Positions 47,120 through 55,138 of a stretch of 64,000 bases of DNA are shown one piece after another. The notes beneath the pieces are model-generated. The model was not told where the DNA came from. It did not search any database and saw nothing but the letters and a program-made list of their open reading frames with translations. This stretch comes from Lapillicoccus jejuensis (GTDB lineage Bacteria > Actinomycetota > Actinomycetes > Actinomycetales > Dermatophilaceae). A program made the translations under genes and the position numbers. Position 1 is the first letter of the stretch, and every line of letters begins with the position of its first letter. The stretch spans positions 3,658,001 to 3,722,000 of the forward strand of contig NZ_VFMN01000001.1 of NCBI RefSeq assembly GCF_006715055.1, written 5' to 3'.

Positions 47120-47989
47120 GTGCCGGCGCCGTCCCCGGAGCGAGCGTCCGCGGGCCGGACGGCGGAGCGCTCGGGCCGCGACGTCGCCGCCCTGCGCCGA
47201 CGGGGCGCCGTACCGTGGCCGCTCGGGGTCCCCGCCGCACTGGGCGTCGCGTTCCTGCTGGTCCCGCTGCTGGCGCTGCTCGTCCGGGCCCCGTGGTCGC
47301 GGATGGGGCAGGTGCTCGCCGACGCCGCCGTCCTCGACGCGCTGCGGCTGTCGCTGCTGTGCGCGTCCGGCGCGACGATCGTCTCCTTCGTCCTCGGCGT
47401 GCCCCTCGCGTGGTTCCTCGCGCGCGGCAGCGGACGGCTGACGAGCGTGCTGCGTGCGCTGGTGACGCTGCCGCTCGTCCTGCCCCCGGTCGTCGGCGGG
47501 GTGGCGCTGCTGCTCGCGCTCGGCCGGACCGGGCTGGTGGGGGAGTGGGTCTACCGGTGGACCGGGTTCTCGCTGCCCTTCACCGTCTGGGGGGTCGTCG
47601 TCGCCGAGGCGTTCGTCGCCATGCCGTTCCTCGTCGTCACCGTCGAGGGCGCCTTCCGCTCCGCCGACCCCGGCTACGAGGAGGCGGCCGCGACGCTGGG
47701 CGCCTCGCGGCTCACGACGTTCCGGAGGGTGACGTTGCCGCTCGTCGGGCCGTCGCTGCTCGCCGGAGGGGTGCTGGCGTTCGCGCGGGCGCTGGGGGAG
47801 TTCGGTGCCACGATCACCTTCGCCGGCAGCACGCCCGGGGTGACCCAGACGATGCCGATCAAGGTCTACCTCGCCCTCGAGGACGACCTCGACGCGGCGG
47901 TGGCGCTCTCCGTCGTGCTGCTGCTCGTCTCGGTCGTCGTCCTCGTCGCGCTGCGCGACCGCTGGCTGCGGGCGGGGCCGGCGGCGTGA
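47120..47989 (+). CDS. modB: molybdate ABC transporter permease ModB
   Basis: 289 residues, polytopic, with the conserved EAA loop EEAAATLGASRLTTFRRVTLPLVGPSLLAG and GALLFARALGEFGATITFAGSTPG-like segments (LAFARALGEFGATITFAGS). GTG start 5 bp after modA. Its stop overlaps the modC start. Confidence 0.95.
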   Translation: MPAPSPERASAGRTAERSGRDVAALRRRGAVPWPLGVPAALGVAFLLVPLLALLVRAPWSRMGQVLADAAVLDALRLSLLCASGATIVSFVLGVPLAWFLARGSGRLTSVLRALVTLPLVLPPVVGGVALLLALGRTGLVGEWVYRWTGFSLPFTVWGVVVAEAFVAMPFLVVTVEGAFRSADPGYEEAAATLGASRLTTFRRVTLPLVGPSLLAGGVLAFARALGEFGATITFAGSTPGVTQTMPIKVYLALEDDLDAAVALSVVLLLVSVVVLVALRDRWLRAGPAA

Positions 47990-49092
47990 GCGCGACGCTG
48001 GACGCCCGGGTCGTCGTACGGCGGAACGGCTTCGTCCTCGACGTCGAGCTCACCGCCCAGCCGGGCGAGGTCGTCGGCGTCCTCGGTCCCAACGGCGCCG
48101 GCAAGTCGACGCTGCTGCGCGCCCTCGCCGGGCTGCAGCCGCTGACCGGCGGCCGGCTCGCGCTCGGTGGGCGGGTCCTCGACGAGCCGTCGACCGCCGT
48201 GTTCGTGCCGCCCGCGGTCCGCCCGGTGGGGCTCGTCTTCCAGGACTACCGGCTCTTCCCGCACCTCGACGCGCTCGACAACGTCGCCTTCGGTCCCCGT
48301 GCCCGCGGCGTACGACGCCCCGCCGCCCGTGCCACCGCCGGTGACCTGCTGCGCCGGCTCGGGCTCGAGGGGCTCGAGCACCGCCGGCCCGCCGAGCTGT
48401 CCGGCGGTCAGGCGCAGCGGGTCGCGCTGGCGCGGGCGCTCGCCGTCGACCCCGGGCTGCTGCTGCTCGACGAGCCGCTGGCCGCGCTCGACGCCCGCAC
48501 CCGGCTCGAGGTGCGCTCCCGGCTGCGCGAGCACCTGCGCGGCGTCGACGCCCCCGTCCTCGTCGTCACCCACGACCCGCTCGAGGCGATGGTCCTCGCC
48601 GACCGGCTCGTCGTCCTCGAGGGCGGCCGCGTCGTGCAGGAGGGGACGCCGCTGCAGGTCGCCCGCCGACCGGCGACGCAGTACGTCGCCCGCCTCGTCG
48701 GCCTCAACCTGTGGTCCGGCCGACTGGTGGGGACCGGTGTCGTCGAGCTCGAGGGTGGCGGTCGGGTGACCGGGACCCTCGACCCGGGGTCGGGTGCCCG
48801 GGAGGGCGACGCGGTCCTCGCCGCGGTGAGCCCGTCGGCGGTCGTCCTGTCGACCGCGGCGCCGGGACCGACGAGCGCGCGCAACGTCTGGCCCGGCACC
48901 GTCGAGGGCGTCGAGCTGCTCACCGACCGGGTCCGCGTCGAGGTGGGCGGCCCCCCGCACGCCTTCGTCGACGTCACCCCCGCCGCCGTCGCCGAGCTGG
49001 GCCTGCACCCCGGGCAGCCGGTCTGGCTGTCCGCGAAGGCCACCGAGACCGACGTCTACCCCGCCCAGAACCGGACTGCTGCGCAAGGGTGA
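47986..49092 (+). CDS. modC: molybdate ABC transporter ATPase ModC
   Basis: 368 residues. Walker A GPNGAGKST, Q-loop VFQDYRLFPHL, signature LSGGQAQR, Walker B LLLLDEPLAALD, H-loop VVTHDPLEAM, then a TOBE-type molybdate domain (TSARNVWPGTVEGVELLTDRVRVEV). GTG 47986 overlaps modB. The normal ModC end is KATETDVYP; here seven residues and the stop codon lie inside the first unit of a 43-bp repeat array. Confidence 0.95.
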   Translation: MSATLDARVVVRRNGFVLDVELTAQPGEVVGVLGPNGAGKSTLLRALAGLQPLTGGRLALGGRVLDEPSTAVFVPPAVRPVGLVFQDYRLFPHLDALDNVAFGPRARGVRRPAARATAGDLLRRLGLEGLEHRRPAELSGGQAQRVALARALAVDPGLLLLDEPLAALDARTRLEVRSRLREHLRGVDAPVLVVTHDPLEAMVLADRLVVLEGGRVVQEGTPLQVARRPATQYVARLVGLNLWSGRLVGTGVVELEGGGRVTGTLDPGSGAREGDAVLAAVSPSAVVLSTAAPGPTSARNVWPGTVEGVELLTDRVRVEVGGPPHAFVDVTPAAVAELGLHPGQPVWLSAKATETDVYPAQNRTAAQG

Positions 49093-49242
49093 CGTCGACG
49101 TCCCGCCCCGATCCCGGGCTGCTGCGGGAAGGTGACGTCGACGTCCCATCCCGATCCCGGACTGCTGCGGAGGAGAGACGTCGACGTCCCGCCCGGAGTC
49201 CGGACTGCTGGGGGGAGTGCTGTCGGCGTCCCGCGGAGGGCA
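49071..49242 (+). repeat. left 43-bp direct-repeat array
   Basis: Four head-to-tail units start at 49071, 49114, 49157 and 49200 (period 43). Each carries CGGACTGCTGCGG (or GGGCTGCTGCGG), about six variable bases, and the palindrome GACGTCGACGTC followed by CCCGCC; the fourth is decayed after CTGCTG. The first unit contains the 3' end of modC. Confidence 0.9.
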
Positions 49243-49261
49243 CGACTCCAACCTCGACCGC

Positions 49262-49267
49262 TATCGT
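49262..49267 (+). promoter_or_regulatory. possible -10 hexamer TATCGT of the acetyltransferase gene
   Basis: About 40 bp before GTG 49307, whose ribosome site is GAGGGG. Confidence 0.35.
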
Positions 49268-49306
49268 CCTGGGCCTCGAACTGATCGATGAGTGAGGGGA
49301 CGTTCG

Positions 49307-49990
49307 GTGTTGACGATCGAGGAGATCTTCCCGCCGTTCGCCCTGCGCATCATCGGAGGTCCGGTCGAGATGCGTGTCCTGCGCGACGGGGACATCCCCG
49401 AGCTCGTCGAGCTGGTCCGATCGGGAGTCCAGACGCCCGGTCTGCCCATGCCGTTCCTGCGGGACTGGCACACCCAACCGTTCGACCCGGGGGCGCCCGG
49501 CGGATTCCCCACCGAGTCGCTCGCGTGGTGGTGGCGCCAGCGCAGCACGATCTCGCCGCAGGAGTGGCACCTCGCCCTCGTGGTCAGGAGCCAGGGCAGG
49601 GTGGTGGGCATGCAGGACCTGCGGGCCCGCGGCTTTGACCAGACCCGGCACGTCGAGAGCGGATCGTGGCTCGGACTGGAGCATCAGGGCCGTGGCACGG
49701 GAACCCTCATGCGCCGTCTCGCCGTCGGCTTCGCCTTCCAGGAACTCGGTGCCCGGTCATGTGGATCCGGCTACATCGCCGGCAACCACGCCTCCGCCGC
49801 CGTCAGTCGCAAGGTCGGCTACATCGCCAACGGGATCGAGCGGATCGTGCAGCAGACCTCCGACGGGCCTGTCGGGGTGGACGAGCAGCGGGTCCTGGTC
49901 ACTCCCGCCACGTACGTCGCGCCGCAGGACCCGGTAGAGGTGCACGGGGCAGAGCAGCTGCGGCGGTTCTTGGGCATCACTCGAGGGTGA
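49307..49990 (+). CDS. GNAT-family N-acetyltransferase (RimJ/RimL type)
   Basis: 227 residues. Starts LTIEEIFPPFALRIIGGPVEMRVLRDGDIPELVELV; the acetyl-CoA loop is WLGLEHQGRGTGTLMRRLAVGFAFQELG, followed by GYIAGNHASAAVSRKVGYI, both typical of GNAT_3. The GTG at 49307 has GAGGGG; GTG 49292 is in frame. Codon use looks slightly less extreme than its neighbours. It is the only gene between two inverted repeat arrays, which suggests a movable or inserted cassette. Substrate unknown. Confidence 0.85.
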   Translation: MLTIEEIFPPFALRIIGGPVEMRVLRDGDIPELVELVRSGVQTPGLPMPFLRDWHTQPFDPGAPGGFPTESLAWWWRQRSTISPQEWHLALVVRSQGRVVGMQDLRARGFDQTRHVESGSWLGLEHQGRGTGTLMRRLAVGFAFQELGARSCGSGYIAGNHASAAVSRKVGYIANGIERIVQQTSDGPVGVDEQRVLVTPATYVAPQDPVEVHGAEQLRRFLGITRG

Positions 49991-50123
49991 CGTCGACCTC
50001 CCGCCTGGGCAGCAGTCCGGGTCCCCGGGGTGACGTCGACGTCCCGCCCCCGCAGCAGTCCGCGATCTCGGGGTGACGTCGACGTCCCGCCTCCGCAGCA
50101 GTCCGCGATCTGGGGTGACGTCA
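49986..50123 (-). repeat. right 43-bp array, inverted relative to the left array
   Basis: Units begin GGTGACGTCGAC at 49986, 50029 and 50072, with a truncated GGTGACGTCA at 50114 (spacing 43, 43, 42). Read on the minus strand each unit has the order CGGACTGCTG then GACGTCGACGTC, as on the left. The array ends on the stop codon of the converging exonuclease gene. Confidence 0.9.
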
Positions 50124-51074
50124 GCCGGCCGCGGGGATCCGCAGCGCCGTGAGCACCCGGTCGACCGAGGACGCGACGCCCCACGTGGACGCGACCTCGC
50201 TGAGCAGGCGCACGTCGGCGACGTCGGTGGGCAGCCGCAGGTCGACGTCGGGCACGGGCGCGTCACGAGCGACCTGCACGACGGCCGGGGCGGCGTCGAG
50301 GTACGCCGTCGCCGCCTCGAGCCGGGCGCGCTGCGCCCCCTTGATGGCCGGGTCGCCGCCGTCGACGGCGGCCCGCAGCGACGCGAGGTCGCCGTACGTC
50401 GCGATGAGCTTGGCCGCGGTCTTCTCGCCGATCCCGGCGACCCCGGGCAGGCCGTCGCTGGTGTCGCCGCGCAGGGTCGCCATGTCGGCGTACGCCGCCC
50501 CGGACGCCACGCCGTACTTCTCCCGCAGGAACGCCTCGTCGACCAGGTCGGAGTCCCGCACGCCGCCGCGCGCGGTGTAGACCACGCGCACCTCGTGGGC
50601 GTCGTCGACGAGCTGGAACAGGTCGCGGTCACCGGTGACGACGTCGACCGCCCGCACCCCGCGGTGCGCCTCGGCGAGCGTGCCGATGACGTCGTCGGCC
50701 TCGTACCCCGCCGACCCGATCCGCGGCAGACCCAGCGCGGCGAGCGCGTCGACGATGGCCGGCACCTGCACCCCGAGCTCGGGCGCGACGGCCTCCTCGT
50801 CGGGGCCGCCGCCCTCGGCGACGCGGTGCGCCTTGTACGTCGGGATGGCCTCGACCCGGAAGGCCGGTCGCCAGTCGTCGTCCCAGCACGCCGCCAGGTG
50901 CGTCGGCCGGTAGCGTTCGAGCAGCGAGGCGAGCATGTCGAGGAACCCGCGCAGCGCGTTGTTCGGCGGGGCGTCGGGGCGCGAGCGCTGGTCCGGGACG
51001 CCGAAGAACGCGCGGAAGTACAGGCTGGCCGAGTCGAGCAGCAGCAGTCGCTCGTCGGGGTGCTGGAGGCTCAC
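50121..51074 (-). CDS. 5'-3' exonuclease (PolA N-terminal-domain type)
   Basis: 317 residues, the stand-alone FEN-like nuclease. LLLLDSASLYFRAFFGVPD, YKAHRVAEGGG, GYEADDVIGTLAE and VVTGDRDLFQLVDD hold the metal-binding acidic residues; the helix-hairpin-helix is LPGVAGIGEKTAAKLIATYG. GTG 51074 fits the hexamer 6 bp upstream. The Mycobacterium orthologue (Rv2090) lies beside helY; here it has moved about 10 kb. Confidence 0.9.
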   Translation of the reverse strand: MSLQHPDERLLLLDSASLYFRAFFGVPDQRSRPDAPPNNALRGFLDMLASLLERYRPTHLAACWDDDWRPAFRVEAIPTYKAHRVAEGGGPDEEAVAPELGVQVPAIVDALAALGLPRIGSAGYEADDVIGTLAEAHRGVRAVDVVTGDRDLFQLVDDAHEVRVVYTARGGVRDSDLVDEAFLREKYGVASGAAYADMATLRGDTSDGLPGVAGIGEKTAAKLIATYGDLASLRAAVDGGDPAIKGAQRARLEAATAYLDAAPAVVQVARDAPVPDVDLRLPTDVADVRLLSEVASTWGVASSVDRVLTALRIPAAG

Positions 51075-51080
51075 GCGCCC

Positions 51081-51086
51081 ACCCTA
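51081..51086 (-). promoter_or_regulatory. -10 hexamer TAGGGT of the exonuclease gene
   Basis: Six bases before GTG 51074; lies in the palindrome ACCCTAGGGT (51081-51090). Confidence 0.45.
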
Positions 51087-51101
51087 GGGTCCGTCGACCT
51101 C

Positions 51102-51107
51102 TAGGGT
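51102..51107 (+). promoter_or_regulatory. -10 hexamer TAGGGT of the Lrp gene
   Basis: Six bases before GTG 51114. Confidence 0.45.
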
Positions 51108-51113
51108 GACGCC

Positions 51114-51569
51114 GTGGAACGCCTCGACCGCCGCCTCGTCGACCTGCTCGCCGCCGACGGGCGGATGAGCTTCACCGACCTCGGCAAGGCCACGGGGCTG
51201 TCGACGTCGGCCGTCCACCAGCGGGTCCGGCGGCTGGAGGAGCGTGGCGTCATCCGCGGTTACCGCGCCGTCCTCGACCCCGAGTCGATCGGGCTGCCGC
51301 TCACCGCGCTCATCGCGGTCACCCCCTTCGACCCGGCCGCGCCGGACGACGTCCCGCAGCGGCTCGAGCACGTCCCCGAGATCGAGTCCTGCTTCTCCGT
51401 CGCCGGCGACGAGAGCTACGTCCTGCTCGTGCGGGTCGGCCAGCCCGGCGACCTCGAGGACCTGCTGGCCCGGATCCGCAGCGCCGCCAACGTCCGCACC
51501 CGCACCACCGTCGTCCTCTCGACGCCGTGGGAGGGTCGGCACGGTCAGCACGGCGACGACGACGCCTGA
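51114..51569 (+). CDS. Lrp/AsnC-family transcriptional regulator
   Basis: 151 residues. HTH: ERLDRRLVDLLAADGRMSFTDLGKATGLSTSAVHQRVRRLEERGVIRGYRAVLD pattern over residues 1-55; then the RAM/AsnC effector domain (VPEIESCFSVAGDESYVLLVRVGQPGDLEDLL). Senses amino acids as an octamer in known members. The target is unknown; lysine genes lie 4 kb away. Confidence 0.9.
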   Translation: MERLDRRLVDLLAADGRMSFTDLGKATGLSTSAVHQRVRRLEERGVIRGYRAVLDPESIGLPLTALIAVTPFDPAAPDDVPQRLEHVPEIESCFSVAGDESYVLLVRVGQPGDLEDLLARIRSAANVRTRTTVVLSTPWEGRHGQHGDDDA

Positions 51570-51652
51570 CGCGACGAGGTGCCGGACGGCTCACGATCCG
51601 GGCGGAGCGGCCGATGGGCCAACCAGGTAACGGCCCCGACCCCAGGAGAGAC

Positions 51653-52000
51653 ATGCCCGTCGACGCCGTCGAGACCAGCACCTCCGTCACCTCCCGACCG
51701 GCTGCCGCGCCCGCCGACCGGGCGGGTCCGTCCGGCCGGCCGGCCCACGCCGGCACCGGGTCGGCGGCGACGATCGGCAGCGCCGCGGAGGCGGCCGCCA
51801 TCGCCGCGCTGCGCAAGATGGTCGCGGCCGCCGAGGCCAAGCTGGCCCTGCTGCAGCGCCAGCGGGCCGGCGACCACGCCCTGCAGGGAGCGCGCATCGA
51901 GCTGGCCACCGCGTCCAGCGCGCTCGCGAACGCACTCGCCGACCAGGCCCGCCGGGCCCAGGAGGCCGCCGCGGCCGGCGGGCTCGACACCTACGCCTGA
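51653..52000 (+). CDS. small Ala-rich coiled-coil protein of unknown function
   Basis: 115 residues. ATG 51653 with AGGAGAG. The first 45 residues are Ser/Pro/Ala-rich; the rest is an alpha-helical Ala-rich stretch (AAIAALRKMVAAAEAKLALLQRQRAGDHALQGARIELATASSALANAL split over about residues 50-95). No signal or TM. Not recognised. Confidence 0.65.
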   Translation: MPVDAVETSTSVTSRPAAAPADRAGPSGRPAHAGTGSAATIGSAAEAAAIAALRKMVAAAEAKLALLQRQRAGDHALQGARIELATASSALANALADQARRAQEAAAAGGLDTYA

Positions 52001-52036
52001 CCGCTCGACGCGGCGCAGGTCGCCGTACGGCGTCCC

Positions 52037-52543
52037 TCAGCGCGCGATCGGCGCGGTGCTGGCGGCGGTGAGCCGAACGAGGTCCGCGGCGGTGAGCTCG
52101 ACGTCGAACCCCCGGCGACCCCCGGAGACGTAGACCGTCGGGTGCGCCAGGGCCGAGACGTCGACGACGGTGCGCAGCGGCCGCTTCTGCCCCAGCGGGC
52201 TGATCCCGCCGACGACGTACCCGGTCGTCCGTTCCGCGACGTCGGGTGGCGCCATCGTCGCGCGCTTCGCGCCCACGGCCGCCGCGACCGCCTTGAGGTC
52301 CAGCTGCCGGTCGACCGGCACGACCCCGACCGCGAGGCCGCCGGGGGCGGCCCCGGCCGGCTCGAGCCGCACGAGGAGCGTCTTGAAGACCCGCGCCGGT
52401 TCGACGCCGAGCGCCTGCGCGGCCTCGAGCCCGTACGACGCCGCGCCCGGGTCGTGCTCGTAGGGGTGCGCCGTCCACGGCACGCCGCCGCGGTCGAGCG
52501 CCACCGTCGCCGGGGTCCCGCCGGCCACCGCCTTCCTCGCCAC
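52037..52543 (-). CDS. ybaK: YbaK/EbsC-family aminoacyl-tRNA deacylase
   Basis: 168 residues, Cys-tRNA(Pro) deacylase type. VALDRGGVPWTAHPYEHDPGAASYGLEAAQALGVEPARVFKTLLV, AVGVVPVDRQLDLKAVAAAVGAKRATMAPP (catalytic Lys region), GGISPLGQKRPLRTVVD. GTG 52543 agrees with the hexamer CATACT 6 bp upstream (52550-52555). Confidence 0.9.
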   Translation of the reverse strand: MARKAVAGGTPATVALDRGGVPWTAHPYEHDPGAASYGLEAAQALGVEPARVFKTLLVRLEPAGAAPGGLAVGVVPVDRQLDLKAVAAAVGAKRATMAPPDVAERTTGYVVGGISPLGQKRPLRTVVDVSALAHPTVYVSGGRRGFDVELTAADLVRLTAASTAPIAR

Positions 52544-52549
52544 GCGGTG

Positions 52550-52555
52550 AGTATG
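52550..52555 (-). promoter_or_regulatory. -10 hexamer CATACT of ybaK
   Basis: Minus strand, six bases before GTG 52543; close to the merR hexamer at 52567. Confidence 0.35.
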
Positions 52556-52566
52556 CCGCCCGTCGG

Positions 52567-52572
52567 TAGGGT
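52567..52572 (+). promoter_or_regulatory. -10 hexamer TAGGGT of the MerR gene
   Basis: Seven bases before GTG 52580. Confidence 0.45.
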
Positions 52573-52579
52573 GGCGCCC

Positions 52580-53470
52580 GTGAGCCGCCGACCGACCCGC
52601 CGCCCGTCGAGCGAGGAGCCGCCGCGGCGGCGCCGCGGCCGGCGCGAGGGCGAGCTGACCGTCGACGAGCTCGCCGCGCAGACGGGGATGACGGTGCGCA
52701 ACGTGCGGGCCTACTCCTCGCGCGGGCTGCTCCCACCCCCGCGGCTGGAGGGCCGGACCGGTTACTACGGACCCGACCACGTCGCCCGGCTCACGCTCGT
52801 GCGCGAGATGCTCGACCAGGGCTACACGCTGGCCGCCGCCGAGAAGCTCATCACCGCCGCCCCCGGCAGCGGCACCCAGGCGCTCGGGCTCTACCACGCC
52901 CTCATGAGCCCCTGGGACGGCGTCGAGGAGGAGGTCGTCGAGCCGCGGTCGCTGGCCCGCGAGGCCGGGATCGCCTACGACCCCGAGCTCGTACGACGCC
53001 TCGTCGACCTCGACCTCGCCACGGAGACCGAGGACCTGCGGCTGCGGATCGCCAACCCCACGCTCGTGCGGGCCGGGTTGCGGGTGATCGCCGCCGGCGT
53101 CCCGGCCGAGCGGGTGCTCGACATCGTGCCGACGCTGCGCGGGCACGCGGACGCGGTGTCGCGGCTCTTCGTGCAGCTCATCTGGGACTCGCTGTGGAAG
53201 GACTTCGTCGACGCCGGGATGCCGGCCCGGCAGTGGCCGCGGATGCAGCAGTCGTTCGAGGAGATCATCCCGCTCGCCGGGCAGGCGCTGCTCGCCGCGT
53301 TCCAGGACTCGCTCGGCACGGCCATCACCACGGCGATGCGCGACGCCCTGCCGGACGAGACCGCCGACGACGACACGGACCCCGACGACACGGACCCCGA
53401 CGAGACCGACCCCGACGACACCGACCCCGACGGGGCCCTCGTGGGCGACCCCGACGAGGGGGACCGCTAG
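52580..53470 (+). CDS. MerR-family transcriptional regulator with acidic repeat tail
   Basis: 296 residues. Basic start RRRRGRREGEL, then MerR HTH (LTVDELAAQTGMTVRNVRAYSSRGLLPPPRLEGRTGYYGPDHVARL) and a long helical effector region. The tail DDTDPDDTDPDETDPDDTDP comes from four copies of a 15-bp unit (53372-53431). The C-terminal part does not match a known drug- or metal-binding domain. The stop overlaps that of the converging TetR gene. Confidence 0.88.
   Translation: MSRRPTRRPSSEEPPRRRRGRREGELTVDELAAQTGMTVRNVRAYSSRGLLPPPRLEGRTGYYGPDHVARLTLVREMLDQGYTLAAAEKLITAAPGSGTQALGLYHALMSPWDGVEEEVVEPRSLAREAGIAYDPELVRRLVDLDLATETEDLRLRIANPTLVRAGLRVIAAGVPAERVLDIVPTLRGHADAVSRLFVQLIWDSLWKDFVDAGMPARQWPRMQQSFEEIIPLAGQALLAAFQDSLGTAITTAMRDALPDETADDDTDPDDTDPDETDPDDTDPDGALVGDPDEGDR
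53372..53431 (+). repeat. four tandem 15-bp units in the MerR gene
   Basis: Unit GACACGGACCCCGAC with changes at two or three positions; starts at 53372, 53387, 53402 and 53417; each unit codes for DTDPD or close. Confidence 0.9.
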
Positions 53471-54120
53471 GCGGTCGCCGCCGCGCCGGTGAGTGTGCGC
53501 AGCCCGGTCCACACGGCCGAGACGACGAGGTCGGTCGCGTCCGCGGCGGTGACGCCGTCACGGTGGGTGCGCCAGACGGCGACCCGCTCGCAGGCGCCGA
53601 CCACGACCTCGGCGTACCCCTCGACGAGCTGCTCGGGCACCTCGGCGAGGCCGGGGGAGCGGCGCAGGAACCCGACGATGACCGCGCCCTGCTGGGCCCG
53701 GATGCGCTCGACGTCGCGCTCGGTCGACACCGCGGCCGCGCTCTCCTGGTGCAGCAGACGGAACGCCAGGTCGTGCTCGTCGATGAACTCGAAGAACGCG
53801 GCGATGCCGCAGCGCAGGACCTCGTCGACGGGGGCGCCGGGCGGCAGCTGCTGAAGGGCCTCCTCGGTCGTGTCGGCCAGCAGGGTGCGGGCGCGGTCGA
53901 CGCAGGCGATGAGCAGCCCGTCCTTCGACCCGAAGTAGTCGTAGATCAGCGGCTTGGTGACGCCGACCCGCTCGGCGATCTCGTCCATGGTCGTGGCCTG
54001 GTAGCCGAGGTCGGCGAAGACCTCCTCGGCGACGGACAGGATCTGCGCCTCGCGCTCCGCCCGCGGCATCCGGCGGCGCGGGACCGCCACCTCGTGGGTA
54101 CGGCGTGCCGTCGTCCTCAC
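53467..54120 (-). CDS. TetR-family transcriptional regulator
   Basis: 217 residues with the start at GTG 54120; a GTG at 54165 (232 residues) is possible but would abut the operator and lacks a ribosome site. HTH: ILSVAEEVFADLGYQATTMDEIAERVGVTKPLIYDYFGSKDGLLIACVD. The C-terminal domain (FRLLHQESAAAVSTERDVERIRAQQG) fits the AcrR/FadR-like ligand-binding class. Probably represses the divergent SDR gene. Confidence 0.88.
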   Translation of the reverse strand: MRTTARRTHEVAVPRRRMPRAEREAQILSVAEEVFADLGYQATTMDEIAERVGVTKPLIYDYFGSKDGLLIACVDRARTLLADTTEEALQQLPPGAPVDEVLRCGIAAFFEFIDEHDLAFRLLHQESAAAVSTERDVERIRAQQGAVIVGFLRRSPGLAEVPEQLVEGYAEVVVGACERVAVWRTHRDGVTAADATDLVVSAVWTGLRTLTGAAATA

Positions 54121-54165
54121 CCTGGTCCCCGATCCGTCCTCGTGCGAGCACGCTCTCGTGCCCAC

Positions 54166-54184
54166 AACTTACCCATGGTAACTT
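54166..54184. promoter_or_regulatory. probable TetR operator
   Basis: AACTTACC-CAT-GGTAACTT: 8-bp arms with one mismatch around a 3-bp centre, between the divergent TetR and SDR genes. Confidence 0.65.
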
Positions 54185-54249
54185 CAGCTGACGGCGCGCC
54201 GCCCCCGGTGCGCCCTCGGACTCTACCGCCGCGCTCGAAGGAGACCCCC

Positions 54250-55128
54250 GTGCCCGCTCTGCCGCTCACCGCCCGGCTCGGCATCACCACCCGGGGCCAC
54301 TTCGACCCGCGGGTCAGCATCGTCACGGGGGGCGCCTCGGGGATCGGGCGCGCGATCGCCACGAAGCTCGCCGCCGGCGGCAGCCACGTCGTCGTCGCCG
54401 ACCTCGACGAGGCGAAGGCGCAGCGGGTCGCGACCGGGCTGGGGTCGGCGACCGGCGTCCGGCTCGACGTCACCGACGCGGCCGCCGTGCGCGAGCTCGT
54501 CCGCGACACCGTCGCCCGGCACGGTGGCCTCGACCTCATGGTCAACAACGCGGGGGTGGCCGTCGGCGGGCTGCACGAGCAGCTCGAGCAGGCCCAGTGG
54601 GACCTCGCCCTGGCGGTCAACCTCGGCGGCGTCGTCAACGGCGTCAACGCGGCGTACCCCGTGATGCGCGAGGCGGGACGCGGGCACATCCTCAACACCG
54701 CGTCGCTGGCCGGCCTCATCACGGCGCCGGCGATGCTGCCCTACACGACGACCAAGCACGCCGTCGTCGGGCTGTCCACGGCGCTGCGGGTCGAGGCCGC
54801 CTCGGCCAACGTGCGGGTCAGCGTCCTGTGCCCCGGCTTCGTCGACACCCCGCTGCTCGACGAGATCCACACCGGCGGCCTGGCCGAGGGCGAGCGCACG
54901 AGCATGCGGCGCCAGATCAAGCTGCTCCAGCCGCGGCTCATCACCCCCGAGTACGTCGCCGACAAGGCCGTCGACGGTCTGCGCCGCAACCGCGCGATCA
55001 TCCCCGTCGGCGGGATGGCCGAGGTCACCTGGCGGCTCGAGCGCTACCTGCCGGCCGTCGGCCGGGCGCTGACCCAGCTGCAGGCCACCGGCGCGCGCCG
55101 CGTGGTGCCGCGGCACACGGCCGGCTGA
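54250..55128 (+). CDS. short-chain dehydrogenase/reductase
   Basis: 292 residues. Rossmann loop VTGGASGIGRAIATKLAAGG, NNAG, and catalytic Ser/Tyr/Lys in NTASLAGLITAPAMLPYTTTKHAV (YxxxK). Longer C-terminus than the minimal SDR. GTG 54250 has AAGGAG upstream. Oxidises or reduces an unknown alcohol or ketone; likely controlled by the TetR. Confidence 0.88.
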   Translation: MPALPLTARLGITTRGHFDPRVSIVTGGASGIGRAIATKLAAGGSHVVVADLDEAKAQRVATGLGSATGVRLDVTDAAAVRELVRDTVARHGGLDLMVNNAGVAVGGLHEQLEQAQWDLALAVNLGGVVNGVNAAYPVMREAGRGHILNTASLAGLITAPAMLPYTTTKHAVVGLSTALRVEAASANVRVSVLCPGFVDTPLLDEIHTGGLAEGERTSMRRQIKLLQPRLITPEYVADKAVDGLRRNRAIIPVGGMAEVTWRLERYLPAVGRALTQLQATGARRVVPRHTAG

Positions 55129-55138
55129 GAGCCCGGGC

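Noticed and set aside
49071-49242. CRISPR array
   Set aside because: The units are contiguous 43-bp direct repeats without unique spacers, and no cas genes are present.
51585-51652. Structured riboswitch-like leader before the small Ala-rich protein
   Set aside because: Some GC-rich complementary pieces, but it is too short and lacks the conserved core of any c-di-GMP or c-di-AMP riboswitch I know.
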